Assembly: GCA_007123335.1 (NCBI GenBank)
Contig: SKLG01000447.1
Location: 1-5,238, forward strand
DNA: 5,238 bases
Reading direction: 5' to 3'
From: Anaerolineae bacterium
GTDB lineage: Bacteria > Chloroflexota > Anaerolineae > UBA1429
In this document: positions 1-4,832 of the stretch, one piece after another
How positions within the stretch are numbered: the stretch's first letter is position 1
How the letters are laid out: the number at the start of each line of letters is the position of its first letter
Made by a program: the position numbers and the translations under genes
The notes under the pieces: model-generated
The model's input: only the letters and a program-made list of their open reading frames with translations
Told to the model about the DNA's origin: nothing
Databases searched by the model: none

Positions 1-57
1 GGTGGTCTTGCCCTTGCCCTCGCCGGTGTAGACGATCAATAGCCCCTGTCGCCCCAT
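1..57 (-). CDS. cobO: Cob(I)alamin / cob(I)yrinic acid a,c-diamide adenosyltransferase, N-terminal fragment (partial)
   Basis: Reading leftward from the ATG at 57, the 19 visible codons give MGRQGLLIVYTGEGKGKTT. The stretch IVYTGEGKGKTT is the N-terminal strand plus P-loop (GxxxxGK[ST]) characteristic of the CobO/CobA/BtuR family. These enzymes transfer the 5'-deoxyadenosyl group of ATP to a reduced corrinoid to make adenosylcobalamin in the cytoplasm. A strong ribosome binding site GGAGG (70-66) lies 8 bases before the ATG, which fixes the start. The rest of the gene lies beyond the left edge, so family length and C-terminal motifs cannot be checked. It is the last visible gene of the leftward cluster, 88 bases after the phosphotransferase stop. 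A different P-loop ATPase is possible, but the YTGxGKGKTT context is very typical of this family. Confidence 0.85.
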   Translation of the reverse strand, partial: MGRQGLLIVYTGEGKGKTT

Positions 58-74
58 CCTCTTCCCCTCCGGAA

Positions 75-98
75 CGCGGGCGAGACGCCCGCGCCCCG
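75..98. repeat. GC-rich palindromic repeat unit upstream of the adenosyltransferase gene
   Basis: Positions 75-82 (CGCGGGCG) and 86-93 (CGCCCGCG) form a perfect 8-base-pair stem around a 3-base loop, followed by GCCCC. The layout (a GCGGG arm, a 3-base loop, a CCCGC arm, then GCCCC) matches the units embedded in the phosphotransferase gene near 821-842 and 885-906. I read it as a dispersed member of the same repeat family. There is no T-run on either side, so it is not a standard intrinsic terminator. It ends 4 bases before the GGAGG of the adenosyltransferase on the minus strand, so the hairpin could affect translation of that gene. Confidence 0.6.
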
Positions 99-121
99 AT
101 GATAACACCCACACCGGGAGC

Positions 122-139
122 GCCGAGCGCCTGCTCGGC
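122..139 (-). terminator. Stem-loop just after the phosphotransferase stop, weak terminator candidate
   Basis: GCCGAGC (122-128) and GCTCGGC (133-139) form a 7-base-pair GC-rich stem with a 4-base loop, starting 6 bases beyond the phosphotransferase stop codon on the minus strand. No U-tract follows, so Rho-independent termination is doubtful. It may instead be an mRNA 3'-end stabiliser or processing structure between the phosphotransferase and the adenosyltransferase gene. Confidence 0.3.
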
Positions 140-145
140 TCTTCT

Positions 146-1222
146 CTATAAAGCCCAGATTCCCCGCAACATCGCCCGTTCGCGCACCAATATGCCGATC
201 AGCTCCGTCTCCAGCTCCACCATCTCCTCATCGTCCGAGCGCAACCACTCGGAGAGCCAGGCAAAGCGCAGTGCGATGACCAACTCGTGCAGATGCACCC
301 AACTGTACTCGGCCACGATGCCGACCTCGCGCAGGCGCTTGATCAACGCCAGGGCCAGCTTGCCCCGCAACCCCTCCGGGTGCTCGATGCCGGCGCAGCC
401 GATGACGTTGGCCACGTCGTACAGCTCGACCTTGTGCCCGCAAAACTCCCAATCGATGACCGCCTTGATGCCGCGCAACCCCCAGATCACGTTGAGGGGA
501 TGCAGGTCGCCATGGCAAAAAGCCAGCGGCAGGCTGTCGTGCACCAGGGCGAATTCTTCAAGCAGCTCCAAGGCCGGGGCCAGCCTGGGAAGCAGTGCTG
601 GGCGACGTCGCCCGATGCGCTCCGCCAGATCCCCTACAAATGCCGCGATCGAGAACACCCCGTGCCGCTGGCGCGGGATGCGCCCCGAGCAGGCGCGCAG
701 GGTGACCAGAAAATCGGCCAACAGCTCGCCCCGCCAGTCCTCATGAATCCAGCCGGGGCGGGGCACATCCATGCCGTGGAGGTAGGGCGCGATCTGCCAG
801 TATCCTTCGGCAGAAGAAGAGCGGGTCGGAGACCCGCGCCCCAAGAGGGTTTCCCTGGCAGAAGAGCGGGTCCGAGACGCATTCGGGGCGCGGGTCTCCG
901 ACCCGCTCTCCAAGTAGGCGATGACCCGCTCACCGCCGGCGCCAACGAGGTAGGGCTGCACACTGGCCAGCCCCGCCTGGAACAGGTCGGCCAGTGTGGC
1001 CGCGATGGCGCGCTTGCGCGGCACATCGTCGTCGGCCACGCGTTCCAGCACAAAGAGATAGCCCCGCGCATCCTGGAATACGGTGCGAAACAGGGTGCGC
1101 TCCGGGCTGCCGGCCACGGCCAGATCGGGGCGCAAGCGCCCGAACTCTAAGCCAAATTGGGCGGCGACGCCGCAAAGGTCCTCCGTGCTGATGCCTGCGT
1201 AGCCCTGATTGTCGCTCATCAT
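146..1222 (-). CDS. APH/choline-kinase-fold phosphotransferase with an in-frame repeat insertion
   Basis: The product has 358 residues and belongs to the phosphotransferase enzyme family (aminoglycoside phosphotransferase / homoserine kinase II / choline kinase fold). The catalytic loop HGDLHPLN is at residues 237-244, with the presumed catalytic Asp at 239 and a metal-binding Asn at 244. IDWE at 256-259 supplies the second metal-binding Asp (257), and YDVANVIG (268-275) follows as usual. The N-lobe has FVLERV (57-62), with Glu where many kinases carry Lys. The ATG at 1222 overlaps the upstream dehydrogenase stop as ATGA, implying translational coupling; a second Met follows directly. Residues 106-139 (about TRAPNAS to SSSAE) are low-complexity, rich in Arg and Ser, and encoded by a palindromic repeat cluster. 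They interrupt RVIAYLE and GYWQIAPYLHG, which would otherwise adjoin. The substrate is unknown: the fold covers sugars, amino alcohols, homoserine and antibiotics, and the context argues for a metabolic rather than a resistance role. Confidence 0.88.
   Translation of the reverse strand: MMSDNQGYAGISTEDLCGVAAQFGLEFGRLRPDLAVAGSPERTLFRTVFQDARGYLFVLERVADDDVPRKRAIAATLADLFQAGLASVQPYLVGAGGERVIAYLESGSETRAPNASRTRSSARETLLGRGSPTRSSSAEGYWQIAPYLHGMDVPRPGWIHEDWRGELLADFLVTLRACSGRIPRQRHGVFSIAAFVGDLAERIGRRRPALLPRLAPALELLEEFALVHDSLPLAFCHGDLHPLNVIWGLRGIKAVIDWEFCGHKVELYDVANVIGCAGIEHPEGLRGKLALALIKRLREVGIVAEYSWVHLHELVIALRFAWLSEWLRSDDEEMVELETELIGILVRERAMLRGIWAL
806..910. repeat. Palindromic repeat cluster inserted in frame within the phosphotransferase gene
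   Basis: Three related units are visible. Unit A (about 811-842) and unit C (885-909) contain a perfect 25-base inverted repeat, 818-842 against 885-909. Each is itself a palindrome: GCGGGTC-GGA-GACCCGC at 821-837, and its reverse complement at 890-906. Unit B (about 859-888) is a degenerate direct copy of A; both begin with CAGAAG and continue to AGAGCGGGTC. The cluster spans roughly 102 bases, a multiple of three, and has no stop in the minus-strand frame of the host gene. A short GGA at both junctions may be a trace of the insertion site. The unit resembles the palindrome at 75-98. Confidence 0.75.
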
Positions 1223-2241
1223 TCCGAGAAGCGGATGGGCGCGATGTCGAGCATGGTGCGCAAGCCGGGCTGCACGTGGTCTGCGCCCGACGCCGCGAGG
1301 GCCCGCGCGGCATTGACGACGACGGCGCAGGTGGCCACATCGCCATTGACTCCTCCGGGAATGCGCATCTCGATGGGTGGAACGCCCTGTAGCACGATGC
1401 ACTCGTACGACTCGGGCTCGCCCACGGCGGCGCGAAAGATGAGCGCGATGGCCGGAGTGTCCGCGTCGTCGCCAAGGCGATAGCCATAGCCTCGTTGGGT
1501 GACGCCCACGGCTTGGCCCGGTGCCACCGTGAGATCCGCCGTGCGCACCTCTCGCTCGGTGATCACCGGCTCGATCTGTTCCTCCGTCTCGACCAACTTC
1601 CAGCCGAACGCCGCCGCGATCATGTGCATCGACTCGGTGAGCCCCACATGGCGCAGCGTGCCCTCGCGCACCTTGGCGTCGAATTGGGCCGGCGTCAGCC
1701 CGGCGCCGATCTTTTGCTGAAAGGGCAGCCGCCGGAATTGGGCGTCCTGCACCCGCTCTACGGTGATCTGATCGACCCGCTGGCATACTCCGCTAAGGGC
1801 TACCGGCAGTAGATCCATCAAAAAGCCGGGGTTCACCCCCACGCCGAGAATGGGCGCGCCCGCCTGTCGCGCGGCGGCATCGATGCGTCGCGCCACCTCT
1901 GGCTGCGAGCTCCAGGGATAGACCAGTTCTTCACAGGTAGAGACGATGGGCAACTTGTGGGCCAGGAGCGGCGGGAGCTGCTTCTCCAGGCGGCTCAGGC
2001 TCGACGTGGTGGACACAATGGCGACGTCGGCCTCGACGCCGTTCAGGGCGGCCGGTACCGTGCCCGAGACCTCTACGCCCAGCGGGCCGACATCGGCCAA
2101 ATCGCCCAGATCCAGGCCGATGAGGCTCATGTCGGCGTCAACGGCGGCTACCACCTCGAACCCGCCTCGATCTAGAAGGTAGCGGGTCACCATTTGGCCG
2201 ATGGGGCCGAGACCGACTTGCAGCACGCGAATTTCGCTCAT
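1219..2241 (-). CDS. DapB-like NAD(P)-dependent amine dehydrogenase, 2,4-diaminopentanoate dehydrogenase-like
   Basis: The 340-residue product opens with a Rossmann strand-turn-helix, VGLGPIGQMV, with the GxGxxG pattern at Gly10, Gly12 and Gly15. An acidic residue (Asp35) sits at the end of strand 2, which would suit NAD rather than NADP. Further family-like segments are VAIVSTTSS (73-81), STCEELVYPW (101-110) and GVGVNPGFLMD (133-143). Many such proteins are named dihydrodipicolinate reductase, but the length (DapB is usually near 250-270 residues) and the long C-terminal domain fit the 2,4-diaminopentanoate dehydrogenase-type group better. The known member oxidatively deaminates 2,4-diaminopentanoate in ornithine fermentation; the substrate here is not established. 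AGGAG (2252-2248) lies 6 bases before the ATG. It follows the UroD-like gene after 49 bases and overlaps the phosphotransferase start by 4 bases, so all three are probably one operon. Confidence 0.85.
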   Translation of the reverse strand: MSEIRVLQVGLGPIGQMVTRYLLDRGGFEVVAAVDADMSLIGLDLGDLADVGPLGVEVSGTVPAALNGVEADVAIVSTTSSLSRLEKQLPPLLAHKLPIVSTCEELVYPWSSQPEVARRIDAAARQAGAPILGVGVNPGFLMDLLPVALSGVCQRVDQITVERVQDAQFRRLPFQQKIGAGLTPAQFDAKVREGTLRHVGLTESMHMIAAAFGWKLVETEEQIEPVITEREVRTADLTVAPGQAVGVTQRGYGYRLGDDADTPAIALIFRAAVGEPESYECIVLQGVPPIEMRIPGGVNGDVATCAVVVNAARALAASGADHVQPGLRTMLDIAPIRFSE

Positions 2242-2290
2242 CCTTTGCTCCTATGCTCATGACTCATATCGAAAGGGAGATCGATGGATT

Positions 2291-3427
2291 TCAACGCCAG
2301 GCTCGCTCCAGGGCGGCAAGGCGTACCTCGTCGAGGGGATACTCGGCGCCCTCGAGAACCGAGGTGACGGCCAGCAGATTCTCGTTGGAGACCAGGTTCT
2401 CGGTGGACATCTCTACCACCACCCGCTCTCCCGGTGCTACGTCGTGGAGCAGATCCAACGTGTAGCGCCGCGTCTCCTCGGGGCCCAAGGTATAGATCGA
2501 GCCGGGGAAGCCGATCCACAGCGCCTTGCTGGGCCAGGTGGCCAGCGCCTCGGAGATGGGCAGGTCGCCCATGGGCGGCGGATGCAGCGCCTCGACGATA
2601 TCGACATCGGTCTGGGCGATGAGGTCCTTGAGCACCCGCAGGCGGCCATCCATGTGCACGGCCATCAGCTTGCCCTGGGCATGCAAAAGCTCGGCCTGCT
2701 CGGCCCACACGGGCATGAAATAGCGCTCGAACAGGTGCGGGGTGACCAAAAAGCCGTCGAGGTTGTCGCCGCACAGGACGATCTCCGCCGGCGCCTGGGC
2801 AGCGATCTCGTGGGCCGGGCGTCGGCTGGCGCACAAGGCGTCATAGAGCCCCTCCACCAGATCGGGATAGTCGGCGTAATGATAGTAGAAACGCCCGCCC
2901 TCGCTGCCCACCCAGTCGATCATCAGCGTCTGCATCGGCGAGTGGGGCAGCGCCGTGATCACCAGGCCCTCCTCGCCCAGCCAATCGGTGGCCTGCTCGA
3001 TGGGGAAGTAATCGGCGACGTAGGTGGTGTGCTCCACCATGTACTGCACGACGGGGTAATCCTCAGGGCCTTTGATCAGGCGCTGGGTGGTCCAGGGCGA
3101 GACATCGCGCCAGCTTCGTTGTCCGTGCCACTGACCGGTGCCGGGCTCGCGGCGCTCCTCGGTGAACACGCTGCCCACCGGCGTATGGTAGGTACGGCGC
3201 ACCACGCTGCCCCGCTCCGAGCGCACCGGCTGCTCGACGACGTCCACGCCCTCCACATGCTCGGTATAGGCGGGACGCATCCAGCACATGCCCATGCCGC
3301 GATTGCGGCACTCGCGCTCGGCCCAGCCGATCTGGCTGTGGCGCCAAAAGTGGAAAAAGGGCACACGATCGGGCGGCTGCCCTCGGCTGGCGGCCAGTAT
3401 GCGTTGGCGGCGGGTCATCTCGGACAT
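2291..3427 (-). CDS. Uroporphyrinogen decarboxylase-superfamily (UroD/MtaA-like) protein, not HemE
   Basis: The 378-residue product fits the UroD-type TIM barrel family in length and pattern. The N-terminus is MTRRQRILAASRGQPPDRVP (residues 4-23). Later come CGDNLDGFLVTP (219-230), the HMDG stretch (258-261, in LMAVHMDGRLRVL), DVDIVEALHPPPMGDL (274-289) and VEMSTENL (338-345). The HemE signature RQAGRY is absent: residues 21-33 read RVPFFHFWRHSQI. The conserved C-terminal His segment of HemE is also absent, so haem synthesis is unlikely. Other superfamily members move methyl groups between corrinoid proteins and acceptors such as coenzyme M. The typical MtaA zinc motif HxC is not seen either (His258 is followed by Met-Asp), so the acceptor is unknown. 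The ATG at 3427 is chosen because GAGGGGGA (3441-3434) sits 6 bases upstream. The frame stays open upstream to 3610, but that extra stretch resembles no family segment. It is the first gene of the leftward operon. Confidence 0.85.
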   Translation of the reverse strand: MSEMTRRQRILAASRGQPPDRVPFFHFWRHSQIGWAERECRNRGMGMCWMRPAYTEHVEGVDVVEQPVRSERGSVVRRTYHTPVGSVFTEERREPGTGQWHGQRSWRDVSPWTTQRLIKGPEDYPVVQYMVEHTTYVADYFPIEQATDWLGEEGLVITALPHSPMQTLMIDWVGSEGGRFYYHYADYPDLVEGLYDALCASRRPAHEIAAQAPAEIVLCGDNLDGFLVTPHLFERYFMPVWAEQAELLHAQGKLMAVHMDGRLRVLKDLIAQTDVDIVEALHPPPMGDLPISEALATWPSKALWIGFPGSIYTLGPEETRRYTLDLLHDVAPGERVVVEMSTENLVSNENLLAVTSVLEGAEYPLDEVRLAALERAWR

Positions 3428-3614
3428 GGGCGTTCCCCCTCTCATCGACTCATTACGGCGTCGCGTGTTGCTCGACGCCCTCGCCATATCGAATAGTGTC
3501 GCTATGATACTCGATTCGTGTCCTGATCGCGAGTGAGAGTGTGTCTTGGCATATCTGCAATCTGGCGTGTTTGCGTTCTGCAGGTGAATAGCGTCATAAT
3601 GTGGCAACAATAGA

Positions 3615-3623
3615 TGCTATACT
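3615..3623 (+). promoter_or_regulatory. Extended -10 promoter candidate for the DUF3795 operon
   Basis: TGCTATACT fits an extended -10 element (TG-N-TATAAT with one mismatch). No good -35 hexamer lies 16-18 bases upstream, which is tolerated by extended -10 promoters. Initiation would fall near 3630, giving a leader of about 110 bases containing the 34-base direct repeats before the DUF3795 start at 3740. Confidence 0.35.
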
Positions 3624-3637
3624 GAGCCGAGAACACA

Positions 3638-3705
3638 CTTTAGGTTGCGCCATTTCGTCAACGATGTTATTCTTCAGATTGCGCCATTTCGTCAACGACG
3701 TGTGC
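3638..3705. repeat. Tandem pair of 34-base direct repeats with an identical 20-base core
   Basis: The 20-base core TTGCGCCATTTCGTCAACGA occurs at 3645-3664 and again at 3679-3698, a period of 34 bases. Similarity extends upstream of each core (CTTTAGG against CTTCAGA) and a few bases downstream. The core carries TTG and CAA at the ends of a 17-base segment, an imperfect dyad as seen in some operators. The position between divergent genes suggests tandem binding sites for a regulator; decayed mobile-element ends are an alternative. Confidence 0.7.
3666..3695 (-). promoter_or_regulatory. Possible leftward promoter overlapping the second direct repeat
   Basis: On the minus strand the repeat core provides TTGACG (3695-3690), five of six matches to a sigma-70 -35 box. 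After an 18-base spacer AATAAC (3671-3666) matches four of six -10 positions. It would drive the UroD-like operon with a leader of more than 200 bases. The other repeat copy has no comparable -10 at this spacing. This is a weak call. Confidence 0.2.
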
Positions 3706-3739
3706 TTGTGGCCCCTTTTCATCCATGTGAGGTGTGACC

Positions 3740-4075
3740 ATGACTTTTGATCATGCCCTGATTGCTCGTTGTGGCGCCTATTGCGGAGTCTGCTCGTGGA
3801 AAGAGCCAATGAACTGCCCCGGCTGTCAGGCGGCTCAAGGCGATATATTCTGGGGCGTGTGCGATGTGGCCAAGTGCTCGCTGGACAAGGACTATGCCCA
3901 CTGCGGCGAATGCTCCGATGTGCCCTGTGGCATGTTGCAGGCGACCTTTGACGACCCGGAGCATGGCGATAACGGCGAACGGCTGGCTAACCTGCGCGCC
4001 TGGGAGCGGGGTGAGGAGCGTTACATCGCCATCGGCACCTTTGGGGATAGAAAAAGCGGTGCGACGGGCGGTTGA
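3740..4075 (+). CDS. DUF3795-family cysteine-rich protein
   Basis: The 111-residue product has ten cysteines within its first 63 residues: C11, C15, C18, C26, C29, C41, C46, C55, C58 and C63. The patterns ARCGAYCGVC (9-18), NCPGCQ (25-30), CDVAKC (41-46) and CGECSDVPC (55-63) are those of the DUF3795 family, a widespread group of unknown function in bacteria and archaea. The paired cysteines suggest bound zinc or an iron-sulfur cluster (inference). The C-terminal half is polar and includes DDPEHGDNGERLANL. The ATG at 3740 is preferred because GAGG (3729-3732) lies 7 bases upstream; a GTG at 3734 in the same frame overlaps that site region. The next gene starts 25 bases after the stop on the same strand, suggesting co-transcription. 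No signal peptide or membrane segment is visible, so it is probably cytoplasmic. Confidence 0.85.
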   Translation: MTFDHALIARCGAYCGVCSWKEPMNCPGCQAAQGDIFWGVCDVAKCSLDKDYAHCGECSDVPCGMLQATFDDPEHGDNGERLANLRAWERGEERYIAIGTFGDRKSGATGG

Positions 4076-4100
4076 TCCCTTTATCTCCTGCCGAGCTTGA

Positions 4101-4706
4101 ATGATGACGCGCGGCGAGCTGCCCGAGTGGGCGCCCCGCGTCGCGCAACGGGATATCCGTCGCCTGTACGAGGACGACGCTCGTGGCATCCACGATGATA
4201 AACTGCTCGACGAGGTGGGCTATGGTTTGTTGGCCCGCTGCGAGTCGTTTATCGCTGCCGTGGAGGCGGCGCGCGGGCGCGCGCTCTGCCCGCGTTGCGG
4301 AGCGGTCGTCGAGCACGGCGTGCACAAGGAGGATCTGCTCCAATGCCCGTGCGGCTGGGAGCTGCTCTGGCGCGACTATTTTGCCACCATCCAACACAAG
4401 CAGCTCAGCGGCGCGGAACCGGTGCTCGACCTGTTCCAGCGCTATATCCGGTCTTTTCCCCATTGCGTCACCGCCGTGCAAAAGATGCTGGCCATCGATG
4501 CCCTGATCCACGGTTTCCACTATTTCTTCAAGATAGGTCCGACGCGGCCGGTGGCCGTGAACCTCATCGATGGCCGGCTGAACGAGGTCATCGACTTTCT
4601 CGACGCGCTGACCTATGGCCCCCAGAGCACCGATGGGCTGAGCCAGAAAAAGCAAGAGTGGGATGAAAAGATACAGACGGCGCTGTCATGGCGGAAATCC
4701 GAGTGA
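4101..4706 (+). CDS. Uncharacterised protein with a zinc-ribbon-like cysteine motif
   Basis: The 201-residue product is not one I can tie to a named family. A CPRC motif (C63, C66) and a CPC motif (C82, C84), about 15 residues apart, look like the two knuckles of a zinc ribbon or treble clef. They are followed by GWELLWRDYFATIQHK (85-100). The later part is helical in character, with KMLAIDALIHGFHYF (128-142) and PVAVNLIDGRLNEVIDFLDAL (150-170). Its well-formed segments suggest a conserved globular protein, and distant similarity to HNH-type folds cannot be excluded. Two ATG codons, 4101 and 4104, are possible starts; neither has a strong ribosome binding site, and an in-frame stop ends just before 4101. 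The weak site and the 25-base gap suggest translation linked to the DUF3795 gene. No membrane segment or signal peptide is seen. Confidence 0.82.
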   Translation: MMTRGELPEWAPRVAQRDIRRLYEDDARGIHDDKLLDEVGYGLLARCESFIAAVEAARGRALCPRCGAVVEHGVHKEDLLQCPCGWELLWRDYFATIQHKQLSGAEPVLDLFQRYIRSFPHCVTAVQKMLAIDALIHGFHYFFKIGPTRPVAVNLIDGRLNEVIDFLDALTYGPQSTDGLSQKKQEWDEKIQTALSWRKSE

Positions 4707-4753
4707 ACGATGCTTCCAGGTAACTCGTGGTGTGGTTTCGCCCATGCTGTTGG

Positions 4754-4773
4754 CGATGCTACAATAGGCATCG
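4754..4773 (+). promoter_or_regulatory. Extended -10 promoter candidate inside a short palindrome, upstream of the lipoprotein gene
   Basis: TGCTACAAT (4757-4765) fits an extended -10 element. It lies within an inverted repeat, CGATGC (4754-4759) and GCATCG (4768-4773), so a dimeric regulator could bind across it, or the palindrome may be incidental. No clear -35 is seen. Transcription would begin near 4772, about 60 bases before the lipoprotein start. The rest of the 4707-4832 gap shows no terminator for the preceding gene. Confidence 0.4.
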
Positions 4774-4832
4774 AGGTGGTTTGTCCGCCCGGTAGATGCT
4801 TGGGGTAAAAAGGCGTGTGCAAAGGCAAGGTC

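Larger units (their letters stand above)
3428..3739. other. Divergent intergenic region, 312 bases
   Basis: This stretch separates the leftward operon from the rightward DUF3795 gene and must hold the control signals for both. It is visibly less GC-rich than the flanking genes. It contains a tandem 34-base direct repeat (3638-3705), an extended -10 promoter candidate pointing right (3615-3623) and a possible leftward promoter whose -35 lies in the repeat. Short open frames across it show no recognisable protein. I see no tRNA, riboswitch or clear terminator here. Confidence 0.7.

Noticed and set aside
58..145. Cobalamin riboswitch before the adenosyltransferase gene
   Set aside because: The 88-base gap is too short for a B12 aptamer, and I see only simple hairpins.
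287..1150. A 287-codon plus-strand open frame opposite the phosphotransferase gene
   Set aside because: It is an antisense shadow of a GC-rich gene. The minus strand carries clear kinase motifs, while this frame shows none and has no ribosome binding site.
1223..1786. Upstream extension of the phosphotransferase reading frame
   Set aside because: It overlaps the dehydrogenase gene and translates to Arg/His-rich nonsense. The ATGA overlap at 1222-1219 gives a convincing start.
1219..2241. Lysine-pathway dihydrodipicolinate reductase (dapB)
   Set aside because: The protein is much longer than DapB, and its later segments and neighbours fit the diaminopentanoate dehydrogenase-like group better.
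2201..3496. A 431-codon plus-strand open frame opposite the UroD-like gene
   Set aside because: It is low-complexity, rich in His, Leu and Gly, has no family motif, and lies fully antisense to a well-supported gene.
3428..3610. Upstream 61-codon extension of the UroD-like protein
   Set aside because: The added residues resemble no family segment, and a good ribosome binding site precedes the ATG at 3427.
3638..3705. CRISPR array
   Set aside because: There are only two units, the spacing between cores is 14 bases, and no cas genes are present.
3594..3809. A 71-codon minus-strand open frame across the intergenic repeats
   Set aside because: It reads through the direct repeats in two different frames, has no family similarity, and overlaps the start of the DUF3795 gene.
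3987..4655. A 222-codon minus-strand open frame opposite the zinc-ribbon-like gene
   Set aside because: It is an antisense shadow that spans the gap between two plus-strand genes and has no recognisable domain.
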